Below are positions 52,019 through 60,985 of a DNA stretch of 64,000 nt, piece by piece. Origin of the DNA: Pseudomonas sp. A-RE-19. Lineage in GTDB: Bacteria > Pseudomonadota > Gammaproteobacteria > Pseudomonadales > Pseudomonadaceae. Each line of letters begins with the position of its first letter. Position 1 is the stretch's first letter. The notes under the pieces were generated by a model. That model had not been told where the DNA came from and searched no databases. It saw only the letters and a program-made list of their open reading frames with translations. The translations under genes were made by a program, and so were the position numbers. Where the stretch lies: NCBI RefSeq assembly GCF_019956555.1, contig NZ_JAHBDQ010000055.1, forward strand, positions 124,001 through 188,000. Direction: 5' to 3'.

Positions 52019-52489
52019 CTCTTCGCCCATCTGCGATTGCAGATAGTTCTCAAGACCGACTTTATCGATCAGGCCCAGTTGGGTTTCCAGCCAGTCGATA
52101 TGTTCTTCTTCGGATTCAAGAATGTCTTCGAGCAGTTCACGGCTACCGAAGTCGCCGACGGTTTCGCAGTGAGCGATAGCGACTTTCAGATCGGCATGGC
52201 CGTCGCGCTCGATCTTCAGGTCACACTCAAGCATTTCCTTGGTGTGTTCGCCGATGTGCAGCTTGCCCAGGTCCTGGACGTTCGGCAGGCCTTCAAGGAA
52301 CAGAATGCGCTTGATCAGCTTGTCGGCGTGCTTCATCTCGTCGATGGATTCGTGGTACTCGTGCTTGCCGAGCTTGTCCAGGCCCCAATCTTCATACATG
52401 CGCGCATGCAAGAAGTATTGATTGATCGCGACCAGTTCATTGGCAAGGATCTTGTTGAGATGCTGGATGACTGTAATGTCGCCTTTCAT
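52016..52489 (-). CDS. bfr: Bacterioferritin (heme-binding iron storage protein)
   Basis: 157 residues with all ferroxidase ligands, E18, E51, H54, E94, E127 and H130, and Met52 for inter-subunit heme (HESIDEMKHADKLI). The 24-mer oxidises and stores iron; release needs electrons from Bfd, encoded just upstream in the same orientation. It corresponds to the BfrB-type protein in the same neighbourhood of P. aeruginosa. The start has AGGA about seven bases upstream. Confidence 0.95.
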   Translation of the reverse strand: MKGDITVIQHLNKILANELVAINQYFLHARMYEDWGLDKLGKHEYHESIDEMKHADKLIKRILFLEGLPNVQDLGKLHIGEHTKEMLECDLKIERDGHADLKVAIAHCETVGDFGSRELLEDILESEEEHIDWLETQLGLIDKVGLENYLQSQMGEE

Positions 52490-52644
52490 GGTGGGGTCCT
52501 GCCCTTATTAGCTGTCTATCGGGCAGAGTTTGAGCCGCGTAATTACGAGTGTCAAACCTAAGTTATTGAAAGTTAAATGAAAATTAATCGGAATAAGAAT
52601 GTTTGTGTTCCGCGTCTACACCCTAAGCAATTGATTTTCAGACA

Positions 52645-52674
52645 TAAAAAAACCGGACATCAAGTCCGGTTCTT
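52645..52674 (-). terminator. Terminator of bfd
   Basis: Stem ACCGGAC/GTCCGGT with a five-base loop and a run of seven T on the minus strand, 14 bases after the bfd stop. Confidence 0.88.
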
Positions 52675-52687
52675 TCAAATAGGGTAG

Positions 52688-52906
52688 TTAGGCGGCGGTA
52701 AATTCTGCAGGGTAGGGAATTGCCGCCTGGGCCGATTGCACTTTGCCCAAGGTATCACGAACCACTTCCTTGGCAAGGCAGGCGCATTTACCGCATTGGC
52801 TGGCAACGCCGGTGGCCTGACGTACTTCCCGATAGCTGCAGCAACCTTCATAGATTGCATCGCGGATTTGACCGTCGGTGACGCCAGTGCAGAGGCAGAC
52901 ATACAT
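52688..52906 (-). CDS. bfd: Bfd, bacterioferritin-associated 2Fe-2S ferredoxin
   Basis: 72 residues starting MYVCLCTGVTDGQIRDAI; cluster ligands are C4, C6, C38 and C41 (CLC...QCGKC). It docks on bacterioferritin and reduces stored ferric iron for release under iron starvation. ATG 52906 is preferred to an upstream frame start at 52936. A Fur-like box lies 48 bases upstream and a terminator follows, so it is regulated separately from bfr. Confidence 0.95.
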   Translation of the reverse strand: MYVCLCTGVTDGQIRDAIYEGCCSYREVRQATGVASQCGKCACLAKEVVRDTLGKVQSAQAAIPYPAEFTAA

Positions 52907-52953
52907 AAGTGAAAACCGTCGCTGGTTGTGACTCAATTGCGATGGATCTTAAT

Positions 52954-52972
52954 GTTAACGAGAATGATTGTC
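52954..52972 (-). promoter_or_regulatory. Fur box upstream of bfd
   Basis: GACAATCATTCTCGTTAAC on the minus strand resembles the 19-bp Fur consensus (GATAATGATAATCATTATC), best in the central AATCATTCTC. Iron-starvation induction of bfd is the known pattern in Pseudomonas. Confidence 0.6.
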
Positions 52973-53221
52973 AAAGTGGTTTCTGAACGCTTTCGGTCAT
53001 AAGGGCAAGTGACTGACGAACGGTTTCCCTTCACGTCCTTCATGACGAAACAGGGCGGCGGTCTTTTTACCGGTCTCGAAAAAAACCGCAAGGACAGGTC
53101 AAAAACGCCGTGTATGATGGTCGGTCCTTGCGAAGGGGGATCGTGTCACAGGGCTGTCGCCTGAGGGTGGCAGGCTGGTGCGAACCCTGTTCTTCAATGT
53201 TATTACACCAGGAGATATCCA

Positions 53222-53824
53222 ATGAGCGTACTCGTAGGCAAACAAGCCCCTGACTTCACCGTACCGGCCGTACTCGGCAATGGCGAAATCGTAGACAGCT
53301 TCACCCTGTCCTCGGCCATCAAAGGCAAATACGGCCTGGTGTTCTTCTACCCACTGGACTTCACCTTCGTTTGCCCGTCCGAGCTGATCGCTCTGGACAA
53401 CCGTATGTCTGACTTCAAGGCACGCAACGTGGAAGTGGTCGCCGTTTCGATCGACTCGCACTTCACCCACAACGCCTGGCGCAACACCCCGGTCAACAAT
53501 GGTGGCATCGGCGAAGTTCGCTACACCATGGCGGCCGACCTGAAGCACGAAATCGCCAAGGCCTATGACGTTGAGTCCGAAGGCGGCGTGGCTTTCCGTG
53601 GCGCGTTCCTGATCGACGACAAAGGCGTTGTCCGCTCGCAGATCATCAACGACCTGCCGCTGGGCCGTAACATCGAAGAGCTGATCCGTCTGGTCGACGC
53701 TCTGCAATTCCACGAAGAGCACGGCGAAGTTTGCCCTGCCAACTGGAAAAAAGGCGACAAAGGCATGACCGCTTCCACCGAAGGTGTTGCGGCTTACCTG
53801 ACCGAGAACGCTGCTGCGTTGTAA
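53222..53824 (+). CDS. 2-Cys peroxiredoxin (AhpC/TSA family)
   Basis: 200 residues with the peroxidatic Cys51 in FYPLDFTFVCPSE and resolving Cys171 in GEVCPANW, a typical 2-Cys peroxiredoxin reducing H2O2 and organic peroxides with thioredoxin or AhpF. Start 53222 has AGGAG seven bases upstream. No ahpF is adjacent, which favours a thioredoxin-dependent Tsa-like enzyme. A strong terminator follows. Confidence 0.95.
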   Translation: MSVLVGKQAPDFTVPAVLGNGEIVDSFTLSSAIKGKYGLVFFYPLDFTFVCPSELIALDNRMSDFKARNVEVVAVSIDSHFTHNAWRNTPVNNGGIGEVRYTMAADLKHEIAKAYDVESEGGVAFRGAFLIDDKGVVRSQIINDLPLGRNIEELIRLVDALQFHEEHGEVCPANWKKGDKGMTASTEGVAAYLTENAAAL

Positions 53825-53841
53825 GGCAGGCGTCAGGCAAT

Positions 53842-53873
53842 AAAAAACCGGCCTCTGCGAGGCCGGTTTTTTT
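53842..53873 (+). terminator. Terminator of the peroxiredoxin gene
   Basis: Stem AAAAAACCGGCCTC/GAGGCCGGTTTTTT with a short loop, 18 bases after the stop; it can also serve convergent rnt. Confidence 0.92.
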
Positions 53874-53900
53874 ATGGGCGGAATAAACCGGCGACTGGCA

Positions 53901-54578
53901 TCAGTCGTTGTAGTCTTCCCAGCCGCCCATTTGTTTCCAGCGATTGACGATGCCGCAGAACAGGTCGGCAGTCTTCTCGGTGTCGTAGCGAGCCGAATGG
54001 GCCTCGCGACCGTCGAAGTCGATATCCGCTGCCTGACAGGCCTTGGCCAGTACGGTTTGACCGTAAGCCAGACCGGCCAGGGTCGCGGTGTCGAAGCTGG
54101 AGAACGGGTGAAACGGGTTACGTTTCATGTCCAGGCGCGCGACAGCGGCGTTGAGAAAGCCCAGATCGAAGCTGCTGTTGTGTCCGACCAGAATCGCCCG
54201 TTTGCAACCGTTGGCTTTCAGGGCCTTGCGCACACCGCGGAAGATATCGGTCAGGGCCGCTTCTTCACTCACGGCCATGCGCAGCGGGTGATCGAGTTTG
54301 ATCCCGGTGAACTCCAGAGCGGCCGCTTCGATGTTCGCGCCTTCGAAAGGCTCGACCCGGAAAAAGTAGGTGTGCTCAGGGAACACGAAGCCTTTTTCAT
54401 CCATGCCAATCACGGTGGCGGCGATTTCCAGCAGGGCATCGGTGGCCGAGTTGAAGCCACCGGTTTCTACGTCGACGACGACTGGCAGGTAACCACGGAA
54501 CCTGGCAGCCATTGGATGACGGGAACCGCCTCCGCCGCCATGACCGTCCTGTTCGTCGTCGAAATGGTCATCACTCAC
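53901..54578 (-). CDS. rnt: Ribonuclease T
   Basis: 225 residues with DEDD exonuclease motifs: VVVDVETGGFN near 34, VGHNSSFDLGFLN mid-protein and AHSARYDTEKTADLF near the end. It trims 3' ends of tRNA and other stable RNAs. The N-terminus has an extra Gly/His-rich stretch (DGHGGGGGSRH) compared with the 215-residue E. coli protein. It starts in an ATGA overlap with pyrC. Confidence 0.95.
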   Translation of the reverse strand: MSDDHFDDEQDGHGGGGGSRHPMAARFRGYLPVVVDVETGGFNSATDALLEIAATVIGMDEKGFVFPEHTYFFRVEPFEGANIEAAALEFTGIKLDHPLRMAVSEEAALTDIFRGVRKALKANGCKRAILVGHNSSFDLGFLNAAVARLDMKRNPFHPFSSFDTATLAGLAYGQTVLAKACQAADIDFDGREAHSARYDTEKTADLFCGIVNRWKQMGGWEDYND

Positions 54579-55621
54579 GCGTGTTCCTCCAGCAGGCGCC
54601 AGCGCAGTTTTTCACCGGCGCGCAGCGGGATTACGGTCAGCTCGCCAAATGGCAGGCTGGTTGGGGCGGTCCACTCATCGCGGACCAGGGTGATGCGATC
54701 GGTGTTCGCCGGCAGGCCGTAAAAACGCGGGCCATTGAGGCTGGCGAAGGCTTCGAGTTTGTCCAGCGCGTTGCGCTGTTCAAAGGCTTCGGCATACATC
54801 TCGATCGCGGCATAAGCGGTGTAGCAACCGGCACAGCCGCAAGCTGCTTCCTTGGCGTGCTGGGCATGGGGGGCCGAGTCGGTGCCGAGGAAAAACTTGT
54901 CGCTGCCGCTGGTGGCGGCGTCGAGCAGGGCTTCCTGATGGGTATTACGCTTGAGGATCGGCAGGCAGTAGAAGTGCGGCCGAATCCCGCCCACCAGCAT
55001 GTGGTTGCGGTTGTACAGCAGGTGATGCGCGGTGATGGTCGCGCCAACGTTGGCCGAAGCTGCATTGACGAACTGCACGGCGTCGGCGGTGGTGATGTGT
55101 TCGAACACCACTTTGAGGGTCGGGAAACGTTCGACCACACGACGCATATGCTCATCGATGAAGATTTTTTCGCGATCGAACACGTCGACATCGCCACGGG
55201 TGACTTCACCGTGAACCAACAAGGGCATCCCGACTTCGGCCATGGCCTCGAGTGCGGGGAAAATCTTGTCGATGCTGGTGACGCCAGAGTCCGAGTTGGT
55301 GGTCGCGCCGGCCGGGTACAGCTTGGCGGCGTGAATGAAACCGCTGGCCTTGGCCTCACGAATTTCTTCGGGCTGGGTGCGGTCGGTCAGGTACAGAACC
55401 ATCAGCGGTTCGAAACGGCTGCCGGCCGGGCGTGCGGCGAGAATTCGCTGGCGATAGCCATTGGCTTCTGCAGCATTGCGCACCGGAGGTACCAGGTTGG
55501 GCATGATGATGGCGCGACCAAAGGTGCGCGCGACATCCGCGACGGTATTGGTCAACACAGCACCATCGCGAAGATGAATATGCCAGTCGTCGGGACGCAG
55601 CAGGGTCAGGCGGTCGGACAT
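54575..55621 (-). CDS. pyrC: PyrC, dihydroorotase
   Basis: 348 residues, E. coli-type class II dihydroorotase. Zinc ligands are in DDWHIHLRDG near the start, the carboxylated Lys is in KLYPAGATTNSDSG, and VFEHITT and GTDSAPHAQHAKE complete the site. It cyclises carbamoyl aspartate in pyrimidine synthesis. It is translationally coupled to rnt. Confidence 0.96.
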   Translation of the reverse strand: MSDRLTLLRPDDWHIHLRDGAVLTNTVADVARTFGRAIIMPNLVPPVRNAAEANGYRQRILAARPAGSRFEPLMVLYLTDRTQPEEIREAKASGFIHAAKLYPAGATTNSDSGVTSIDKIFPALEAMAEVGMPLLVHGEVTRGDVDVFDREKIFIDEHMRRVVERFPTLKVVFEHITTADAVQFVNAASANVGATITAHHLLYNRNHMLVGGIRPHFYCLPILKRNTHQEALLDAATSGSDKFFLGTDSAPHAQHAKEAACGCAGCYTAYAAIEMYAEAFEQRNALDKLEAFASLNGPRFYGLPANTDRITLVRDEWTAPTSLPFGELTVIPLRAGEKLRWRLLEEHA

Positions 55622-55778
55622 GAGGGGATTCCAGGCGGGTCAAACTCAGGGGAATGCTACCGGAAAAGACTCTTGCAGGCACTCGCTATCAAGTTTTGCG
55701 GCAAGCTTCCGATATCCAACAGGTATGCCGTAAACATGTGTATCGGTCTTTTTGTTGTAGAAGCCAGTGGAGCCTCCC

Positions 55779-56687
55779 GTGCGCCAGCGTTATTTAGCCT
55801 TGCTCAGTGTGTTTGCCAGCCTTCCTGCGATGGCGCTCACTTTCCAGACCCGTCTGGAGAGCATCGAGTGGACGGTCGAAGGTGACAAGTTCGAATGCCG
55901 CCTGACTCAACCGATCACTGATTTCGGTGCGGGTGAGTTCGTGCGTCGCGCCGGCGAGCAGGCGACATTTCGTCTGAAGGCCTACAACTCGATGATCGGT
56001 GGCGGTTCGGCAACCCTGCTGGCGGCCGCTGCGCCGTGGCAGCCGGGGCGTGGTGATATCAACCTGGGCTCGGTGAAAATCGGTAGTGGCAACGTGCTGT
56101 TCAATAGTTCGCAAGTTCAGGCCGGGCGCCTGATCAGCGGGTTGATGGATGGCCGCAGCCCGGTCGTTCGACACTCCTCGGGTGACGGTCGGGTGTCTGA
56201 AGTCCGTCTGCTGCCAGTCAAGTTCAGCAAGGCCTATGGCGACTATCAGGGTTGCGTGGCCAAGTTGTTGCCGCAGAATTTCGAGCAGGTGAAGCAGTCC
56301 GAGGTTGGTTTTCCGGGGGAGGGCGTCGATCTTGACGCCAGGGCCAAGGCCCAGTTGCAGGTCATGCTGGAATTCATGAAAGCCGATCCGACGGTCAACC
56401 ACATTGAACTCGATGGCCACTCCGACAATAGCGGCAACCGCCTGACCAACCGTGAATTGTCACGGCGCAGAGCGCTGGCCGTGATGGACTTCTTCAAAGC
56501 CAATGGTTTCCAGGAATCGCAGATCACGATGCGTTTTCACGGTGAGCGCTATCCGCTGGCGCCGAACACCAATGCCGCCAATCGGGCGAAGAACCGCCGG
56601 GTTGCCGTACGCCTGGAGCGGGTTGCGCCCACCGAGAAGCCGGCGCCTCAAGCCACTGCCGCCACGAGCAGCGCGACGACCTCCTGA
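55779..56687 (+). CDS. motY: MotY-like flagellar stator-associated OmpA-family protein
   Basis: 302 residues: signal peptide (MRQRYLALLSVFASLPAMA), an N-terminal domain about 25-150 that links to the motor T ring, and a C-terminal OmpA peptidoglycan-binding domain (IELDGHSDNSGNRLTNRELS, RRALAVMDFF). The position between pyrC and argG matches motY of P. aeruginosa. Start codon is GTG: 55779 has GGAG six bases upstream; GTG 55767 would add four residues with a poorer site. Confidence 0.88.
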   Translation: MRQRYLALLSVFASLPAMALTFQTRLESIEWTVEGDKFECRLTQPITDFGAGEFVRRAGEQATFRLKAYNSMIGGGSATLLAAAAPWQPGRGDINLGSVKIGSGNVLFNSSQVQAGRLISGLMDGRSPVVRHSSGDGRVSEVRLLPVKFSKAYGDYQGCVAKLLPQNFEQVKQSEVGFPGEGVDLDARAKAQLQVMLEFMKADPTVNHIELDGHSDNSGNRLTNRELSRRRALAVMDFFKANGFQESQITMRFHGERYPLAPNTNAANRAKNRRVAVRLERVAPTEKPAPQATAATSSATTS

Positions 56688-56699
56688 ACCCGTCGAAAT

Positions 56700-56757
56700 C
56701 GTCGCTCACTCGACATAATCTGTCGCTTCGTCGTCATAAGCTGTCGCGCCTCTGTAA
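56700..56757 (+). promoter_or_regulatory. Tandem ArgR half-sites upstream of argG
   Basis: CGTCGC (56700), TGTCGC (56721) and TGTCGC (56742) recur at exact 21-base spacing; the third fits TGTCGC-N8-AA-N5 fully and the others have CA instead of AA. This is the direct-repeat layout expected for ArgR and ends 60 bases before the argG start. Confidence 0.75.
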
Positions 56758-56816
56758 ATTATCCTGCATGAGCGTTAGACTTGACGGCTTTCCGTAGAAC
56801 CCCGTGGAGTGATGGC

Positions 56817-58034
56817 ATGGCGGACGTAAACAAGGTCGTTCTGGCGTATTCCGGCGGCCTGGACACTTCGGTGATCCTCAAGTGGCTGCAGGATACTTAT
56901 AACTGTGAAGTAGTGACCTTCACCGCTGACCTGGGTCAGGGCGAAGAGGTCGAACCGGCCCGCGCCAAGGCTCAGGCCATGGGCGTAAAAGAAATCTACA
57001 TCGACGATCTGCGCGAAGAATTCGTGCGCGATTTCGTGTTCCCGATGTTCCGCGCCAACACCGTTTACGAAGGCGAGTACCTGCTGGGTACTTCCATCGC
57101 TCGTCCGTTGATCGCCAAACGCCTGATCGAAATCGCCAATGAAACCGGCGCTGACGCCATTTCCCACGGCGCGACCGGCAAGGGCAACGACCAGGTTCGT
57201 TTCGAACTGGGCGCCTACGCCTTGAAGCCAGGCGTGAAAGTGATCGCTCCGTGGCGCGAATGGGACCTGCTGTCCCGTGAAAAGCTGATGGACTACGCCG
57301 AGAAGCACGCGATCCCGATCGAGCGTCACGGCAAGAAAAAATCTCCGTACTCGATGGATGCCAACCTGCTGCACATCTCCTATGAAGGCGGCGTGCTGGA
57401 AGACACCTGGACCGAGCACGAAGAAGACATGTGGCGCTGGACCGTCTCCCCGGAGAAGGCTCCTGATAAAGCGCAGTACCTGGAACTGACCTACCGTAAC
57501 GGCGACATCGTTGCACTGGACGGCGTCGAAATGACCCCGGCTACCGTGCTGGCGACCCTGAACCGTATCGGTGGCGAACACGGTATCGGTCGTCTGGACA
57601 TCGTCGAAAACCGTTACGTCGGCATGAAGTCCCGCGGCTGCTACGAAACCCCGGGTGGCACCATCATGCTGCGCGCTCACCGTGCGATCGAATCGATCAC
57701 CCTGGACCGCGAAGTGGCTCACCTCAAAGACGAGCTGATGCCTAAATACGCCAGCCTGATCTACACCGGTTACTGGTGGAGCCCTGAGCGTCTGATGCTG
57801 CAACAGATGATCGATGCGTCCCAGGCCCACGTGAACGGTGTCGTGCGCCTGAAGCTGTACAAGGGCAACGTGATCGTCACCGGTCGCAAGTCCGACGAGT
57901 CGTTGTTCGACGCCAACATCGCAACCTTCGAGGAAGATGGCGGCGCCTACAACCAGGCCGATGCGGCGGGCTTCATCAAGCTCAACGCCTTGCGCATGCG
58001 TATCGCGGCGAACAAAGGTCGGAAGCTTTTCTGA
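56817..58034 (+). CDS. argG: ArgG, argininosuccinate synthase
   Basis: 405 residues with the PP-loop LAYSGGLDTSVILKWL at 8-23 and GxTGKGNDQVRFE. It joins citrulline and aspartate with ATP. ATG 56817 has GGAG eight bases upstream. Codon use is strongly biased (few rare codons), as for a well-expressed gene. ArgR-type sites lie upstream and a strong terminator follows. Confidence 0.97.
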   Translation: MADVNKVVLAYSGGLDTSVILKWLQDTYNCEVVTFTADLGQGEEVEPARAKAQAMGVKEIYIDDLREEFVRDFVFPMFRANTVYEGEYLLGTSIARPLIAKRLIEIANETGADAISHGATGKGNDQVRFELGAYALKPGVKVIAPWREWDLLSREKLMDYAEKHAIPIERHGKKKSPYSMDANLLHISYEGGVLEDTWTEHEEDMWRWTVSPEKAPDKAQYLELTYRNGDIVALDGVEMTPATVLATLNRIGGEHGIGRLDIVENRYVGMKSRGCYETPGGTIMLRAHRAIESITLDREVAHLKDELMPKYASLIYTGYWWSPERLMLQQMIDASQAHVNGVVRLKLYKGNVIVTGRKSDESLFDANIATFEEDGGAYNQADAAGFIKLNALRMRIAANKGRKLF

Positions 58035-58052
58035 GACCTTTGAGACATCGAT

Positions 58053-58089
58053 AAAAGTGTGGCCTTGTCGACGACAAGGCCACACTTTT
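58053..58089 (+). terminator. Terminator of argG
   Basis: Near-perfect palindrome AAAAGTGTGGCCTTGTCG and its complement, ending in TTTT, 18 bases after the argG stop. Confidence 0.92.
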
Positions 58090-58205
58090 GAAAAAGGGGG
58101 GGAGCTGTTGCACATTACGCTCGCTTTCTTCTTGTTCTGCTAACGGTTCCTTCTGCTTCCTGTCTTTGATTTCAGCTCAAAGGCTGCCTCTCTTCCAGTG
58201 ACAGA

Positions 58206-58793
58206 TCAAGACCTGGTCATAATGGTCACCCCGTGTGAACTCAAATTGTAAGAAACACAGAATGTTGCGCTGTTGCGTTTCTTTATTTGTTTCAAATGTT
58301 TGAGCGCGTTTTCCTTCAGCACTATGTCCGAATCGGCGCATGTGAGAAATACGACCAGTTGTGCCGGATTATCCGAAGGGTGCTGGATACTGTCCATCAA
58401 GGCGCTGAACGCCATTTTCTTGTCTATCCACCGTGCATCAATAATCTGCAGATCCTTTAGGGGGACGGGCAGGCGTACGTGATGTTGGGCCGAGCTTTCA
58501 GGTGCGTCCCTTGAAGCGCTGTTTCCTGATTGATCAGCATTAGCCATGACTTTTATGAAGTGCTTTCCCTTCTCGAAATCGCTGGGTGCGTAAAGCGATC
58601 GATAGTTGAAGTTTAGTGTGACAAAAAAAAGAAACAGCAAATAAAAGGGAAAGCTGATTAGAAACCAGACATAGAGTTCTCTCTCGCTGTCTTCAAGAAA
58701 GGGCAGGGATACAGCAGCTGATGTTTCGGATAATGCTGCAAATATCGCAATGATTGTCATGGGGTTGGTGATTTTTCTTTTGAGTTTTATCAT
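58206..58793 (-). CDS. Small membrane protein, function unknown
   Basis: 195 residues. Two hydrophobic segments (about 12-30 and 42-62, the second LISFPFYLLFLFFVTLNFNY) are followed by a soluble C-terminal domain of about 130 residues. I recognise no family. The gene is clearly lower in GC than its neighbours, with AT-rich codons (AAA, ATT, TTT), suggesting recent acquisition. It sits between the argG terminator and an AT-rich gap. The ribosome site is weak. Confidence 0.55.
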   Translation of the reverse strand: MIKLKRKITNPMTIIAIFAALSETSAAVSLPFLEDSERELYVWFLISFPFYLLFLFFVTLNFNYRSLYAPSDFEKGKHFIKVMANADQSGNSASRDAPESSAQHHVRLPVPLKDLQIIDARWIDKKMAFSALMDSIQHPSDNPAQLVVFLTCADSDIVLKENALKHLKQIKKRNSATFCVSYNLSSHGVTIMTRS

Positions 58794-59343
58794 GTTTTTT
58801 ACTCATGAGATATTATGTTTCTCTGTTGGTTTGTGGGGGTATGGTTTTTGAGAGTTTCTTTGTTGAGTTTGGTGTTTTTTTTTTACTGTGTGGCTTAGTT
58901 GGTGATAGTAACTGTATTGTTTCTGTTTCGGGTATGGCTGTTTATTTGTTTTAAAGCTATATGGGTTTGTTTGGTTTGTGAAGTATTGCTGTATGTAAGT
59001 TTTTTTTGAAATATTTGGGTTGAGTGAGGGTGGGCTCTGGAAAATAGCAGTTACTTTTAAGGGTAGCTCAACCGTCAAAGTATGTCCGGTCGCCAGGGTG
59101 GAATCCGTTTTTTTAGTTTTTTTGTTGTAAATTGATACAAAGAACCTGTCGAAGTGCTGAACAGGGTTTGGCCAATGAAGTTAGTGGTTCATCATATGCA
59201 ATGATTTTTTGTAGGATTAATCCGTGTTGTTTGTAGGTGATGTCTCTCGGTGCGAGTGGCCGGGGGGGGCGGCATGCCATGGATGAAACGACTAGGCTAT
59301 GGTGCGGGCTCTAAAAATTCGAACAGCGAAATTGGACTTGCCC
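58794..59343. other. AT-rich gap, no gene seen
   Basis: About 550 bases, strikingly rich in T and G on the plus strand, with many T-runs. A 91-codon minus-strand frame (58803-59078) is low-complexity (Lys, Gln, Tyr, Asn, Thr) and is not believed. It probably holds the promoter of the response regulator gene and may be a binding region for H-NS-like MvaT proteins. Confidence 0.5.
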
Positions 59344-59970
59344 ATGAATAAAGTGCTGATCGTGGATGATCATCCCGTCATTCGTCTTGCGGTACGTATG
59401 CTAATGGAGCGTCATGGCTACGAAGTCATTGGAGAAACAGATAATGGCGTGGATGCATTACAACTTGCCCGTGAACTTATGCCGGATATTGTCATTCTGG
59501 ATATTGGAATACCGAAACTGGATGGACTGGAAGTCATCGCGCGCCTGACATCGACGGCGATGCCTCTTAAAGTACTGATATTGACATCCCAGGCGCCAGG
59601 GCACTTTTCCATGCGTTGCATGCAGTCGGGGGCTGCCGGATATGTTTGCAAACAACAGGATCTCACTGAGTTGCTCAGTGCAATAAAAGCGGTACTGTCA
59701 GGCTACAGTTACTTTCCTAACCAGGCGCTGCACACTGTGCGCTCCAGTCTTGGGAATGCCAGTGAAGCGGATATGGTGGATCGTCTGTCCGGTAGGGAAA
59801 TGATGGTCCTGCAGCAATTGGCCCGAGGAAAAACAAACAAGGAAATAGCGGATGGAATGTTCCTCAGCAATAAAACGGTGAGTACTTACAAGACTCGCCT
59901 GTTGCTGAAACTGAATGCTCGCTCACTGGTCGATCTGATCGAATTGGCTCAACGCAATGGTTTGGTTTGA
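59344..59970 (+). CDS. LuxR-type (NarL family) response regulator, orphan
   Basis: 208 residues: receiver with VDDHPVIRLAVR, phosphoacceptor Asp in IVILDIGIPKLDG, and a C-terminal LuxR HTH (LSGREMMVLQQLARGKTNKEIA, NKTVSTYKTRLLLKL). It resembles BvgA/EvgA-type regulators. No kinase gene is adjacent. ATG 59344 is used because it directly precedes the receiver; the ribosome site is poor. Codon use is less GC-rich than the core genes, in keeping with the low-GC islet. Confidence 0.88.
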   Translation: MNKVLIVDDHPVIRLAVRMLMERHGYEVIGETDNGVDALQLARELMPDIVILDIGIPKLDGLEVIARLTSTAMPLKVLILTSQAPGHFSMRCMQSGAAGYVCKQQDLTELLSAIKAVLSGYSYFPNQALHTVRSSLGNASEADMVDRLSGREMMVLQQLARGKTNKEIADGMFLSNKTVSTYKTRLLLKLNARSLVDLIELAQRNGLV

Positions 59971-60026
59971 CACGGCGTTTGACGAGAGGCGCGGTGAACG
60001 GGCGCCTGTCAGGGATCGGCACTTAG

Positions 60027-60053
60027 TAAAAAGCCTCCGTTTCGGGAGGCTTT
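60027..60053. terminator. Bidirectional terminator
   Basis: Stem AAAAGCCTCC/GGAGGCTTTT with a short loop, between the convergent response regulator and PA3496-like genes. Confidence 0.9.
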
Positions 60054-60059
60054 TAGGTG

Positions 60060-60239
60060 TCACAGGTCAAAATCGTAATCGGCCAATTGCTTTTGCAGTC
60101 GGCGCTCCTCCAGCAAATTGTCGATGGTGCGGCGTTTGCTCAGGTTGGTCTTTGCCACTTCCACCACCGGTTCTGCGTCATCGGCCTCAACGGGGGTGAA
60201 GTCGTCTTCTACGTCCAATTGCTCTTTGCCAGTGCTCAT
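60060..60239 (-). CDS. PA3496-like small protein
   Basis: 59 residues, read directly from the sequence: it starts MSTGKEQLDVEDDF and ends KQLADYDFDL. It is acidic at the N-terminus and basic/helical from residue 34 (LSKRRTIDNLLEERR). GGAG lies eight bases before ATG 60239. In P. aeruginosa the gene next to nth, PA3496, is a small protein of this kind, named in databases as a putative envelope integrity protein; I rely on memory for that. No export signal is visible. Confidence 0.75.
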   Translation of the reverse strand: MSTGKEQLDVEDDFTPVEADDAEPVVEVAKTNLSKRRTIDNLLEERRLQKQLADYDFDL

Positions 60240-60346
60240 AAGGTTAACTCCAGGCTAAGACTGCCTTTGGCGCTCCTTATATCGACAATCGCTCGGCGGG
60301 TAAAAAAGATTTTTTCAATCGGTCGATCAATAAAACTAATAGCGCG

Positions 60347-60985
60347 TCAATCGTCCGAGGTCTTTTGCTTGTATTCGCATAAATCCTCGATCCGGCAACT
60401 GCCACAACGAGGCTTGCGAGCCAGGCAAACGTAGCGACCATGGAGAATCAGCCAGTGATGAGAGTCGAGCAGGTACTCCTTTGGCACGACCTTCATCAGC
60501 TTCTTCTCCACCTCGACCACGTTCTTGCCCGGGGCAATGCCGGTGCGGTTACTCACCCGAAAAATGTGAGTGTCCACGGCCATGGTCAGCTGACGAAAGG
60601 CGGTATTGAGCACCACATTGGCAGTCTTGCGGCCGACGCCGGGCAGCGCTTCGAGCTCCTCGCGGGTTTGCGGCACTTCGCCTCCATGACGCTCCATCAG
60701 CAAGCGACAGGTTTCGATCACGTTTTTCGCTTTGCTGTTGAACAGGCCGATGGTCTTGATGTACTCCGACAGCCCTTCGACGCCCAATGCATAAATCGCC
60801 GCCGGCGTGTTGGCCACCGGGTACAGTTTGGCGGTGGCCTTGTTGACACCGACATCGGTCGACTGAGCCGAGAGAATCACGGCGATCAGCAATTCGAACG
60901 GCGAGGAATAAGCCAGTTCGGTCTTCGGCTCCGGGTTGTCTTCATGAAACCTGCGGAAAATTTCGAGACGTTTTGCGGCATTCAT
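60347..60985 (-). CDS. nth: Nth, endonuclease III
   Basis: 212 residues with the helix-hairpin-helix LPGVGRKTANVVL including the catalytic Lys, the catalytic Asp in VDTHIFRVSNR, and a C-terminal 4Fe-4S motif C-x6-C-x2-C-x5-C (CLARKPRCGSCRIEDLC). It is a base-excision glycosylase/AP lyase for oxidised pyrimidines. It starts in an ATGA overlap with rnfE, the usual rnf-nth linkage in gammaproteobacteria. Confidence 0.97.
   Translation of the reverse strand: MNAAKRLEIFRRFHEDNPEPKTELAYSSPFELLIAVILSAQSTDVGVNKATAKLYPVANTPAAIYALGVEGLSEYIKTIGLFNSKAKNVIETCRLLMERHGGEVPQTREELEALPGVGRKTANVVLNTAFRQLTMAVDTHIFRVSNRTGIAPGKNVVEVEKKLMKVVPKEYLLDSHHWLILHGRYVCLARKPRCGSCRIEDLCEYKQKTSDD

Noticed and set aside
58803..59078. 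91-codon minus-strand frame in the low-GC gap
   Set aside because: Low-complexity product (Lys, Gln, Tyr, Asn, Thr) explained by T-rich DNA; no ribosome site.
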